Part shown: positions 12,024 to 23,848 of the stretch, one piece after another
Layout: the number at the start of each line of letters is the position of its first letter
Numbering within the stretch: position 1 is the first letter of the stretch
Assembly (NCBI GenBank): GCA_014526335.1
Contig: JACTAT010000002.1
Coordinates: forward strand, 5,479,832-5,543,831
Reading direction: 5' to 3'
DNA length: 64,000 nucleotides
Source of the DNA: Chrysaora quinquecirrha
Lineage: Eukaryota > Cnidaria > Scyphozoa > Semaeostomeae > Pelagiidae
Program-made: the position numbers and the translations under genes
The notes under the pieces: model-generated
Told to the model about the DNA's origin: nothing
Database searches by the model: none
What the model saw: only the letters and a program-made list of their open reading frames with translations

Positions 12024-15000
12024 TTAATTACTTGCATAATATGGTTTTTGTAGTTTCTTATCCTGAAAATATCTTCCAGTTGGCTGATCATCACCAAGAA
12101 AAGCACACTCAACAATTTCTGCTGCTCCTAAAATACAATAGGGAAACATTTGTTAAGAGTGAGGTCCTTGCTAAACGATCAAACATTAATAGTCAAACAT
12201 TTGAAAAATACTTGACAAACAAAATATTCAACTGTTTGGAAGCGTCCCAAAACATTGCTTCTTATTGCTTCAGTTTAAATGTTACACCAACAATGTTTGG
12301 TCGTTTGGATAGGCCCTAAGAAGGCGAGAAAGGGGGAATCAATTGCAAATGTGTCGTCTGCGACATGTCTCCTGACAGAAGTGCGAGGCAAATGACATAC
12401 TTTTGAATGAAAGGTTAGATCATTGGATCGCAGTAGCACATATAATACGACGAGAGACCCCTTACAGGTGTGCAGTATGGGCTGCAAGGGGGAATCCAGA
12501 ATCCAAGAAGTAAATGTAAAGCTGTCTCAAGAGAAGCAACTCGTACCTTCATTCGCTGATTTTGGAGCATGTGGTCCACCGAGGCTTGTTTTTACCCAGC
12601 CAGGACAACACTAATAAAAAGCAAAGTTGGATTTATGAAGTTTAATAGATGAAATGAAACCATAGCTATTGTTAAATTTGCAATTTAGATTTCAAGCTTT
12701 GATGATGAGAAGGTAGTAGAATTTTCTAGAATTTTCTTACACAGTTGATAAGTACGCCAGGTGTTTTGCATTCTTTTGCGAGGATATGGGTAAGAACAGT
12801 AACTCCAATCTTTGATACACAATAAGCTAGAAAAACAAAATAGGAATAAGGATCATGGGAACACAAGACAACGATAACAAAGTCAAGTGAATGTAGACTT
12901 ATTACCTTCCTCCCATCTTTTCGGAAACAGCTACTAACAGCTACAACAACACTATTGTTGTTCCCTCAGTAGTTGGAGCGGGGTTGTTGGGTTTGGAGGC
13001 ACCGACAAAGACGAAGGAAGCTAATCTAAAGCGAGCAGGGACCGCAATTGAGAATTATAGCTTATAGAGAATGAACATAAGATTGAAAACCTGCAGGCAT
13101 CCAGCTATCTGGTTCTTGATCAGGCCAGCCATTTTGAACATGAGAGTTGTTCTTCACATCACTGGAATCAAACAAAAAATAGAAATCAAATGGCTTTACC
13201 TAATATGTGGAGGCTTACTGGTACTCGACATCTATTAACAAACTCAGCCGTAACCTTTGTCAGCTTTTGCAAATTCCACTCAGAAGAATTCTTCACTCGG
13301 TTTTATATTGTGCATTGATTGGCTTAGTGCCGTTTTAGTGTCCTTCTTTCAGAAAAAGGGGAACCAATCGGACTTAAGAAAATAGTGCAGTTTAATAGCA
13401 AGGCTGCCAATTTCTTGGTGGCAATGGCCGGACTTTAATCTGTCTACATCAGTCCCACTCTGTCTGAAGCAAACAACAATTGAATTTTTGCTGTTGTAAC
13501 TGTTTTTGTTGATGTTTACGAAGTTGCTGTGGCGTCGTGACTAATCCAGCAAGTTCGAGTCCCAATCACCTTAACGTCAAAGCCAGGGTCGAGGTCTCGT
13601 TAGTTCGTCTATTTCTGAGATCTTGCGATCAATTTGATTAATCCACAGTGCGACGAAGCGTAATAAGTCTACAAACCTTACGTATTGTTGCATCAATTTG
13701 ATTAACCCAACTCTGTCTGATGTTTCACAACTGAATCTTTTCTCAGTTCTTCTCCCAGCATTTCCATTCTTCCAAGTCTTGATGTGACATTTACAACTCT
13801 AGAAAAAGAATCAAGAACAATAAAACATGAAAGAAATAGAAGAAATGTTCCGTTCTGATGATGATTTCTTGCTGTGGTGCAAGTCGAAATATTAACATCT
13901 CAAATGAAACTTCTGTTGTTCTTTTTGTTATCAAAATAAATATGCATCCAGAAATCGATTTGGACTGGCGGTAAGATCAGAAAGATCAGTCTATAATCAG
14001 TGTCGAGATTGAAACATATTTTTTAGCAATAGGAGAGTTCAGGTGAGATCGAGTTTGTAAGGCAGTAGGTACTGACAGCTTTTTTTTTTTTTTTTTTTTC
14101 TCTCTTTATTTAAAGTTAGTTACTACATCAATAGCTTCTAGGTATAAAGCTAATTCAAACTAACTACGAAACAAGCTAAATTTAATAACTAAGACAGATA
14201 ATAGCTAATAATCAAAGTTAATGAGAAATTAATATGAAAGTTCAAATCAAACAAACTGATTACTTTTAATAATAATAAAACGGAAAACGAAAAAGTGATA
14301 ATTGTGTCGGCTTCATACAAATCCAACATTATGAATGTACTGCTTACATATATCGCAAGTACATTTGAAGGAAACAAACGTTTTGATTCTATTTTGAAAG
14401 AATCAAGCGAAGAAGAGTTTTCATCTCCGCCGGGAGAGAATTCCAGACCTGGCTGCATCTGTATGAGACCGTGTTGAATCCATATATTTTATAGGTTGGT
14501 TCCGTGTTTTTAAATTGCGAGTTTCTTAAATCATAAGGACTCGCATTTATGGTGAATATTTCATCCATGAAGGTTGGATTCAAACCGTTTAATGTCTTAA
14601 AATTTCAACTGCAAGATATTGTAAATTTTTAGTATGAGAGCTAACTGATCTACTCTTCATTAGAAGTTGTTCGAAAGTTGATTGATAATCTTGATAGGCA
14701 ATTCTCATTGCCCTCTCGTGTATCCTATTGATTCGATTATTACTTTTTCTACTGCAAAACATCCATACAAGGGGACAATAATTGAAATACGATGTTATAA
14801 AAGTTTTCATTAAAAGAACTCGTTTCTTTTCTTCCATAAAAGAGGAAACTCTAGCGAGAGCATTTACTCCTTTCCCGTCTAATTTAAGTTGATAGTCTAT
14901 TGTTACTCCTAGAAGTTTGGCAGTTTTGCTTTCTTTTATAACATGTCCGTTTATGTTCATTTGAGTTACATCCGATTTTATTGAATTAGCTTCGAAGGTA

Positions 15001-18000
15001 ATTAATTTACTTTTATCTCCATTTAATATCATGTAATTTTCAGTGAACCATGTATTAAGAATGGCTACTTCTGATTCTAAGTTATTAATCATTTCATTTC
15101 TATCTTCAGTTGTTACCCAGATCGTGTTGTCATCTGCATAATTACAGAGTTTACTTTTATTAAGAACAAGGAATATGTCGTTAATGTATATGTTGAAGAG
15201 TAGGGGTCCCAGGATTGAGCCTTGAGGAACACCTTGTTTTATTTCCATCCATTCGCTATAGTCGGAATTGATTTTCACTCTTTGGACTCGTTCTTTCAGA
15301 TAACTGAGCATAAATTCAATGCTATTATCACTAAAGCCATAAGACTTTAGTTTTGCTAGCAGCAGTTTATGCGGCAGACAATCAAAGGCTTTAGATAAGT
15401 CCATTAATACAGTACCAGCAATTTTCTTTTTGTCTAAATTCCTTTTCAGATCTTCAATTAGGCGCAATAGTGCATGTTGTGTACTGTAACCTTCCCTAAA
15501 TCCACACAGTAATGGAAAAAGTTTATTTTTCATATAGTAATAGATCTGTCTGAACATAATTTTTCAAAGATTTTTGATACTGAAGGTAGTACACTGATTG
15601 GTCTATAATTCTTTTTATTCGTATTATCTTCCTTTTGAAAATAGGAGATACATTGGCCATTTTCATTTTGAAGGAAAATCTTTGTCGGAGATGGATTTGT
15701 TAAAGATTTTTGCTAAAGGATCACTTATTGTGTATATAGCTGTTTTAAAATTTTAGACGGAATATTATCGGCTCCTGTTGCTTTGTCTGTTTTAAGGTGA
15801 TTTATTACATCTTCTATGTCTTGTGCATTAACATCTTCAAAATCGAATGTACCATTTGCTTGAAAATGTTCCTCAATTCTGTTAATACTAGAATGATTCT
15901 CGAAACATGCTATCTCATCTTGCAATGAGGATGTACGGTTATTATTTGAGATAGTATTAACATTAAAATTTGGTTGGCTGATGTTGAGACTATCTGTTAT
16001 ATTTATGAAATAGTCGTTAAGAGTTTCAGCTACTTCTTTGTTGTCTGATATTATCTTATCATCTTCCACTATGATAATTTTATTTTGACTGACACTTTTG
16101 TCGTTAAACATTGGCTTGATCGTTTTCCAGAATTTTTTGTTTTCCGAAACGAAATTAACATTAAGATTTCTAAAGTATGCTTTTTTGGTGTTCCTTATCA
16201 GCTTAACACATTTGTTTCTTATTTTCTTATACTTCTTTTGTTGTCTTCGGTCCTGTTTTGGTAGAAAACATTTTTGGCTCTGGATCTGAGCATAATTAAT
16301 TTACGTATGTCTTTGTTTATAAAGGGAGCATTATTTGCCCTTACTAGTTTTTGTTTTAGGGGAGCATGTTTATTAAGTACTACAGTAAGTATGTCGTTGA
16401 AGACGTCATAGGAGTCATTAATCCCAGCTGTTGTAGAGATTTGTTGCTGAAGATCTTCATTAAATTCTTCAGGGCTAAAGTTTTTGTAATTTCTGTATGA
16501 GATTATGTTAGGTTCTGCCTTGACAAATTCTGTTTTAAGTATGGTGTAAGTTAGTTTGTGATGATCTGATAATCCAGTTTCTGACGTACTTGTGTGAAAG
16601 AAACTATGTCTTTTATTTGTTAGAATTAGATCATAACATTTAGGTGGGTCACTTTTAAAGCAGGTTGGATCTTTCACTAGATTATATAAGTCATATTCAT
16701 TGAAGAAGGAAACCATGTTGGAAGAGTCAGGTTCCATATTGAAATCGCCTAGTACAATAACTCTTTCAAAGTTTTGTGAATGTTTATCTAATATTTTTCC
16801 TAGCTCGTCTAAAAAGTACGTGTCGCTTTGATTTGGAGGATGGTAAATTCCTATTAGAAGCCATTTTTGCTTTCTAAGGTTGATTTCAGCACAAATGACT
16901 TCGATATCATTTGGTGTGTTTTGATTTGGTAAGATTTTAGCAGGAATGTTTTCATTTATATACAAGAGCAAACCACCTCCTCCAAATTTTCTATCTCGCC
17001 GAAAAGGCCTATTTAGTCCATCTATTATAAATTTATAAGTGGATGATTTCACACACAAACTGAGCCCTTGTCAAGAAGTAGCACTCGGGAAATTCGCTCT
17101 GATTCTCTGATAAGATGTCGTGACCTACTGATCTTGATGCGAGTGTATCAAAATACAGAATGGAATTTCAATGCACCTTCATCCATCAATTTCACGCCAG
17201 AATCAATCCAGCCTAAGAAACGTTTTTCTTTTGTTAATGTTGACGTCCTGCTGCTTAAAAGGTCTATTGAATTGAACGGAACATTATAATTAGAATTTGA
17301 CCAATACCTTGCATTTTCTCTTAAGAGGGCGATAAGGAATCATAAACTTGTAACAAGCCAAAGAAATTCGTCAACAGTGTCTTTTCAGCTTGTTCACCAT
17401 ATGGAATGTTCTTGCTCTAGAAAGAAGAAATACAAATTTATTGTCATGATTATCAAACAATATAGACAATGTCCCATTTGAAACCTGTTCTTTGTTTCAA
17501 AATTACAAGAAGAAAAAGGGAATAACTTTGAAGAAACTTCAAAGCTTTTTCATCTGACAGTCCTCAGAGTATAAATGTCAGAAACAGACCAAACAAACAA
17601 GCAACTAAGGCAGTATTTATCAGGCATATACCAGGATGCCAATCAAAGTGTACGAATAGAAAAGTCAAGCTAAATGGCCACCTCTCTAATTATTAGGGAT
17701 CTCTCTCTAACTATCTCATGGTTTTCTACTCTCCAGGGGTGCAAATGCACCCTTCCATACCTGTCAAGTGACAACAAATGCATCCTATATAAAGTCCCTA
17801 TACAGCTCTCTAATTAAACCCATGTTCTCTCTAATATTAACCTGTCGCTCTCTGATTGAGAACAACATTACCCCTCTTTGCCCCATTTTAGCAAATATGT
17901 TAACAGAAGCCAAATATAAGGGGTCTAGGTCATTCCCAATGGTATTCATAATTAAAGCTGGTATGGTAATTTGCATTTATGATCTAACCTGATTCTAAGA

Positions 18001-19133
18001 CTGAACAGGACTGCACAATTTGCAAATTTTAGGCATTATCATTTCATTATCTAAACGTTTCTTACCTTTGAGGGTGGAAACATAATCCCAGCATTGTTGA
18101 TTAAAATATCTAAATTTCTGAATTCTCTCTCTATTGTTTTAGAAACATTTTCTATTGAGGAAGTAGATGTGACGTCAAGTTGCATAAAATGGACATTTCT
18201 GTGTCCTTCTTTTTCTAGTTCCTTACAGGCCTCGTGACCTGCTTCTTGGCTCCTTGCTGCAAAAAAGAACATTCCATTCATCATATTTTTGCTTTATATT
18301 TTACTTTATCTGCAGGTATCGTACCCTGGTCCTACAACTAAGTCTAGAACTGCTGCTAACCCTAAACAGCCAACACTATCTCTTATTGTAGTTGTGAGCC
18401 AGACTGGAAAGTTTTATTTTTGCACGGGCAAGTTGTAATGGCCTAAATTTGCCGTGCGAGTTTTGCACGTCAAATAAATGATAGAAAGGTCATGTGACCT
18501 ATTGTTCTTCTATTGTTTATGCCAACTGCGTGGCCAATTTTAAAAAACCAGAACAGAGATGCGCGGGCAATATCTTGCGGTGATCTTGATATTGCAAGTG
18601 ATCTTGATATTAGCCCCCATTCATCTGTACACATATGACCATGTATGCACTATTTTTGCACTTCAGATATTAAGGGACCCTGTCCTGTACACACTACTAC
18701 AGTTACCATATCTCCTGAGTAGAAACTTTTTGGTGTGCACCCCAGAATTCGGTGCACCATTTTGGCAAAAACAATAAAAACAATGCCTTTATTGTTTGTA
18801 GAACAATAGCATGTGGTGCGTGGTGGGCAAAAATTCCAGTCTGGGGAATCATTCAGTTTGGCCAACCTCCTTTTTAGGCAAACTAAGATGTTTCGGCCAA
18901 TGTGTGTGGTGATTCAGCCAATGTTCCAGAGACCATTCAGCCAACCCTCAAGGAGCTTTTGGCCAATAAAGGGCACCATAACCATAGATACCAACCGGTG
19001 TAAACAATCACAATGGATCAGGATTTATGACAACTTATACAGTACCTGTCAAAATAACAGTGTCTGTTGCCTTGAGTTTCTGACACAGAATTCTGCATAT
19101 TTCAAAGCCAATACCACGGTTTCCACCAGTTAC
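12024..19133 (-). CDS. CBR1: CBR1-like carbonyl reductase (SDR family)
   Basis: NADPH-dependent short-chain dehydrogenase. Exons in coding order: 19133-19046, 18256-18066, 17416-17308, 13798-13677, 13161-13091, 12826-12741, 12610-12547, 12127-12024. Cofactor motif VTGGNRGIG opens the first visible exon; LDVTS, INNAG, NVTS and the catalytic YxxxK (AYCVSKIG) follow, with CCCPGWVKT downstream, all in the CBR1 order and spacing. The stop is TAA at 12026-12024. The very first coding exon with the ATG was not found. Two exons break frame by one missing base: next to the AA at 17334-17335 (after YDSL) and in the T4 run at 13738-13741 (after EELRK). Adding one base at each restores continuous homology, and total length becomes 837, a multiple of three. 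Thus it is either a freshly decayed gene or, more likely, two homopolymer errors. A LINE sits in the intron between exons 17308 and 13798. Confidence 0.85.
12165..12315. repeat. CAAACATTG-family element, copy 2
   Basis: Inverted-repeat copy running from ggtccttgctaaacgatcaa to acaatgtttggtcgtttgga, ending in ggccctaag, inside the last intron of the CBR1-like gene. Its ends complement each other, as in the other copies. Confidence 0.55.
14080..17058 (-). mobile_element. 5'-truncated, frame-broken LINE (CR1/L2/Jockey-like)
   Basis: Three consecutive minus-strand reading frames make one ORF2: 17058-16219 endonuclease (GGGGLLLYINENIPAK, VIVLGDFNMEPDS, YDLILTNKR, GLSDHHKLTYTI), 16111-15725 connector, and 15557-14589 reverse transcriptase (FREGYSTQHALL, VLMDLSKAFDCLPH, KQGVPQGSILGPLLFNIYIN, CNYADDNTIW). 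The polymerase box is YADD. The endonuclease starts without its first strands, so the 5' end is truncated near 17058, and frameshifts separate the frames, so it is dead. The 3' end is a 20-base T run on plus at 14080-14099, i.e. a poly(A) tail. It sits in the same orientation as its host gene, in an intron of the CBR1-like dehydrogenase. No target-site duplication was recognised. Confidence 0.88.
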
Positions 19134-19139
19134 CTATAA

Positions 19140-20110
19140 ACAGAACAAGTCGAATGAAATTTTAGGCCGGGAGGCCATCTCCGTCTCAACCATATGGTTC
19201 AAATTCTAAGGTCTCATCTAAAATCTTAAAGTACAATAATGCATACCAAAGCTACTTTTGATGACATTAACAAGAAATATTGCAGCAAATTCTTGAGACG
19301 AATAGGAGACCAGAAAGAAGAAGTTCGCTTATTTTTAGGCCAGTTTTTGTAGACTGATTACCTGAGTCGTAGTTATCTCTATTGAAATGAATGCTAGGAC
19401 GCTCAAACTACTCGAGCCAAACTTTGGCGCATGCGCACGAAATAGTTTTTCCCACAATTGCCTGAATTACTTTAAGAAATTCTGTCAGTATAAAGACGAT
19501 GTAATCAAGAAATTGTTCAGTGTGTGAGTCGGAAGTTGGCGGGATATCCAAGCGTAAGCATATGGTCTGGGGGCCGGATAGTCCCACCCCCTTGGCTGGC
19601 CGAAGATTCACAGGAGAATAGCGATTTCCTGTAACGGGAACCACCGTAAGATGCGACGCCTCAGCCACATTGTCTCGGCATTGTGGACGCAAGTGGGGAA
19701 CATTCATCTCCAGCACTGAGCAATGTTTTTGCTTTTTTCCTTCTCAAAAAAGAGCGAGACGCTTAAAACTTAACTTACTATTTGTTTTGCAGAAAGCTCT
19801 TACAGCTTTTCTGATATTAGTTCAAAACTTTTTAAAACAGCTGCCGAAAGGGAAAAAGGGCTCTCATGTTTTGCTGTTTTGCTATGAGAATACAATGAAC
19901 CAGCCTCATTTCAATGTGCGCCAACGTTTTGGAGCGGGCCAGTCCAGAAAAAATGCCGTAATACACTTGTTTTTTTAAGCAACTTGACTTCCGGTCCAGC
20001 CCTCGAAGTTGCTTAACGTATTTGGTCTTTCAGCCCTCACAGAATGACTGGGTACCCCCTAAAAACTCTTTTTCTGGCTCCTTTCATGCTGTTCAATGCA
20101 ATTGACAAGT
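19140..20110. other. Upstream region of CBR1-like gene, first exon unresolved
   Basis: The missing N-terminal exon of the dehydrogenase should lie right of 19133. An open stretch with a GT donor at about 19359 would join in frame to VTGGNRG, but no ATG precedes it in frame, so it is not called. Nothing else coding was recognised. Confidence 0.35.
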
Positions 20111-20119
20111 TTGTAATGA

Positions 20120-20740
20120 CGTATTGTAGTTGGAAGATTCGGTAAGAACAAAATACCTAGGGAAGAAAGATATTGTAACTATTGCACAACACTCGGTAAC
20201 AATGTTTTAGGGGATGAGCTTCATTTTCTTATGTTGTGTCCATTTTTTGATGAAGAAAGAACAGAGCTTCTCGATAAAGTAGAATGTCTTTACCCCTCAG
20301 TTAGTCATTTAAGTGTTAGGAAAAAATTTATTTGGCTACTTAGCCAAGAAGATCGGAATTGTCTTCAATTTGTTTCATCTTTTATATGGAAAAGTTTGAA
20401 AACGAAAACAGAAAAAACTTCAAGTATCCTAGAGTAGGTTTAAATGATTTATGTTCTGTACCAGTATATTGCAAAACCTTTATTGATTCTGTAATTTTGT
20501 TTAATTAACGTTGATTAATTTATTTCATTGCTTCAGGTTTTGAAAGTTAAATAATGTAGGTAATCGTAATTATGTATCATTTTATTTTATATTTTATATT
20601 ACGTTGTATGTGTTCTTTAACCACAGTAGAGTAAACTAATTCATTTCAGATTAGAATAATTATTATGTATGTATTTAGGTTAGAGGCCTACTTGGCCTAG
20701 ATACCTTGAATTAAAAAAAAAGAAAAAAAAAGTATAAAAA
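20120..20740 (+). pseudogene. LINE ORF2 C-terminus plus 3' UTR
   Basis: From 20131 the plus strand reads GKNKIPREERYCNYC, then GDELHFLMLCPFFDEER, and ends at a stop near 20437. The C-x2-C ... H-x4-C arrangement with DELHFLMLCP is the zinc-knuckle tail seen after the reverse transcriptase of many animal LINEs. It is followed by an AT-rich 3' region with gaggcctacttggcctagat and an A-rich end at 20713-20732. Only the tail is present. It sits downstream of nothing and is dead. Confidence 0.7.
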
Positions 20741-21147
20741 TAGGGATTTCAACCAAAAATTTGAGCAAATCTCAGCCCTTAGTTGCTTATTGACCAGTTG
20801 CTTATTAAAAAAGTGTATACCCTCCATTCTCCACTTTTGATTTGCAGATGTGCCTAATTGCTTGGGGTGGAGGGATTGAAATAAGCAGGCAGGACTCGAA
20901 GTTCATGCAAGATTTACAGTAGTTAGCGGGCGGGGGGTTGGAATAAGCGAGAAGAGAGAGTTAGAATTTAAATGAAAGACAAATTTTCGGATATTGTCGA
21001 ATTTCATCATGTAGGAGAGATGCGTCACATGATCTGTTTTTCTTGAAACGTATACGTATATACAACCGGAAGAAAGGACGGAATAAAATAAAACAAAACT
21101 GAAAATATTGGACGAGTTTGAACATAGGACAGGCAGAAAAGGGCAAA

Positions 21148-21497
21148 ATGGAATGGAAGAGGATGAATAACCTTCTGCTATTCATTAATGCTTGTTGCAT
21201 GGCATTCCTTATTGGAAATGTCGACTGCCACCCGACTATTTACAAAGTCGATCGAAATGTCTCATGTTATACACCATATCCAGCGAAAATATATTCCTGG
21301 CACATTCATGTTGTTTACAATGACCAACAAGCAAAGGTAACTGCTTAAACCGACCTCTTTCTTTACATATACTGCCTCCTGGCACTATAAATTTAGAAAT
21401 AACTCTTCGCGAATGCGTAGAAAACATCCTTAGCTTAGCGTAAGCCAGTTAGTTAGCTAGTTAGTTAGTTAATAAGCAATCTAGTCAGGTCAGTTGG

Positions 21498-21560
<63 letters not shown>

Positions 21561-22308
21561 CTAAGTTAGTGAGTCAGTTAGTTAGTTGGCTAGTTAAGTT
21601 CGTTGGCTAGTTAGTTCGTTGGCTGGTTAGTTAGTTAGTTAGTTAGATAGATAGTTAATTAGTTAGTTATTAAAGGTATGTAACAAGCAAGTTAATGATT
21701 AGATTGTTTTATATGGATTTTTCTCGTGACTTTGACGCGCAGAGCATGCCCTTAATTAAATAACATCTAGTTATTTACAACTATGTTTATGTTTATGTTT
21801 ATGTTTATGTTTATGTTTATGTCTATGTTTATTTACAACTCCAGTTCACACATTGAAAGTTCGTTATTTGCACACATCACATTTCCTTTTATTTGAGGTC
21901 GTTGATGTCTCTGTAGTATTCCCGTATGTATTTACTTTTCGTTTTATACAGGTCCAAAATCAAGCCCTTGCATTACTAGAGAAGTTCAAAGAAACTTTCA
22001 AGGATGAGCTTGGACCTGACTGCACCGGGTTATTCCATCAAGGTCGCCTTTGCGTTTTCAAGCCTGAAGCTGCTGCTGGTCCATTCCCTGTGGCACAATG
22101 GGCCATATTTGTTCCAGTGGAGCACTTCGCATCAAAAGTGCCATGGTTTATGCAAAATCGTGTAGCCAACGGTTTCAATTTGGACGTCTTGGTTCATCCA
22201 AACAGTGGCTGCGAAGTCGAAGATCATACCTGGTGGGCCATGTGGGGAGGAGCAAAATGGAGATTGAACACAGACGCTCTTAGTCACGATAAACCTTACC
22301 CTTGGTAA
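21148..22308 (+). CDS. Secreted DOPA-dioxygenase-family protein, copy A
   Basis: Two exons, 21148-21336 and 21952-22308, give 181 residues. The first exon encodes a cleavable signal peptide (MNNLLLFINACCMAFLIGN) followed by a short Cys-containing linker and YSWHIHVVYND. The second encodes FHQGRLCVFKP, PFPVAQWAIFVPVEHF and LVHPNSGCEVEDH. The HIHVVY strand and the LVHPNSG...DH block are hallmarks of the DOPA 4,5-dioxygenase family (PF08883), known from fungal, plant-associated and bacterial extradiol ring cleavage of DOPA. The intron is phase 0 with GT/AG ends and holds (GTTA)n and (TTTATG)n arrays. The start is the ATG at 21148, directly before the signal peptide. Neighbour copy B shares structure and orientation. 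The substrate here is unproven; secretion argues for an extracellular or secretory-pathway role. Confidence 0.88.
21440..21672 (+). repeat. (GTTA)n microsatellite in copy A intron
   Basis: Long, lightly interrupted run of gtta units within the single intron of DOPA-dioxygenase copy A. Similar arrays occur in copy B and in an ankyrin-RING intron. Confidence 0.95.
21783..21832 (+). repeat. (TTTATG)n microsatellite
   Basis: About eight hexamer units ttta-tg with one variant (tctatg), in the same intron, just upstream of exon 2. Confidence 0.9.
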
Positions 22309-22702
22309 TAAGAGTCTATTCTGGAGGACAGTTTAATAAGCAAACTAAATAACACAGCATTTTATTTTTGTGTTATCCATTTTGTCAGTTATGATTCTAT
22401 GTAACAATCAAGTGAACGCGATGAGCGAGTACCAACTTTGTCATGGAAAACTTTGAAGTTTTCATAATATTTTTAAAGTAATACGACAAAGTAAAAATCA
22501 AGAAGACCAAGAGTTTGAAAATTAGCATCTACATTGAATCTGGGGTCAAAATTACATTTGAAAACTGAGAAAAGCGGGGGATTTGAAGTGCGACATTTAA
22601 TAAGCGGGGGATCTTGGAATAAGCGGCCGAGTTGCGCTAAATTTTAACGCTAAATTTTCGGATTCTAAGCTAAGAAAAGTTAAGGAACTCACTCAACTCT
22701 AA

Positions 22703-23444
22703 GACCCCGTTTACACGAGATCGGATCCAAAAGAGATCGGATCCATTTGGGACCGATCCCGTTTTTTGACGGGCGTTTACACGGGATCGGATCCAAAATT
22801 GTTCGCGTTTACACGGGATCGGATCCAAAAGGATACGCTGAAGTTTTCTTTGTGTTTACTTCGCACCAGAGGTGTTATCAACTAAAATGGCACCTGAAAT
22901 TCGAAAATAACAGACTTGAGATAAGTCACAAGCCTTGCAAGGGCCTTGCTTTTGAGATATTTAAGTAAACGTTCAAACCAGGAGATGTTTCTACACAGTT
23001 GTTATGCCAATAGTTATCATTTTACTGCAAATTCAGCTTGATTTTATGCTGTAAAATTTTATTTTTAAATTTTGAAAAGCGGTTGCTTCAAATTTGAGGC
23101 TGCAAACACCAAGAAGAGCATGAAAGAACAGAAATATGTTTTTTTTTGAGTCTGACAGCGAAGAAAACAAAGCTGAGTTCAGTCTGTCATGTTAAAATGC
23201 CCTCGATTTTACATTTTTATTAACCTCGTTCCCTTTCCGGATACTTTTGGATCCGATCCAGCCCGTTTACACGAGACCTCAGTGGAATCAGAACCGTGCT
23301 GGATCGCTTCTGAAAGCGATCCCAAGGTATACGGATAGCGGATCCAAAAGTATACGGATCCATCAGGTCCCGTGTAAACGCAAGGCCTATCCGAATACTT
23401 TTGGGTTCGGATCCATTCGGATCCGATCCCGTGTAAACGGGGTC
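22703..23444. mobile_element. Harbinger-like MITE, TAA target duplication
   Basis: Ends GACCCCGTTTACACG on the left and its inverse CGTGTAAACGGGGTC on the right, flanked by TAA at 22700-22702 and 23445-23447. The subterminal region repeats GGATCGGATCC units several times near both ends. A three-base TWA duplication and such ends fit PIF/Harbinger. It is 742 bases with no coding capacity and sits between the two DOPA-dioxygenase genes. Confidence 0.75.
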
Positions 23445-23848
23445 TAAGTAACAAAGTTAGTTTAAGGTGTTTTGCAAAATTATTCGGCGTCTTAATAGGA
23501 GGTTCAGAACATTTTCAAAATGGAAGCTGAAAATGGGGTAGGTAATTTTGGCACAATGTATCTTTTTGCATGGAATGGAATGAAACTAAGGGCCTGTTTA
23601 TATGGGGAAAATCATCCCACCTTCGAGCCCTGCAGCTGAGAGGTGAGATCTCACCTTCCAACACAAACCTTTGTGATTTTCATCTTCTGTTTACACTCTT
23701 TTTCAACAAGCAACTTGACTTTGGGCGTCACATGATCTGGTTTTCTTGAAACGTTAAGTAAATACAACCGGAAGAAAGGACGGAATAAAACAAAACTGAA
23801 AATATTGGAAGAGTTTGAACATACTGTAGGACAGGCAGAAAGGGTAAA

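Noticed and set aside
12024..19133. CBR1-like gene as a pseudogene
   Set aside because: Only two one-base gaps beside short A/T runs; all motifs and splice sites are intact, so decay is the less likely reading.
19359..19420. First exon of the CBR1-like gene
   Set aside because: A GT donor would join in frame, but no ATG lies in frame upstream before a stop or non-coding-looking sequence.
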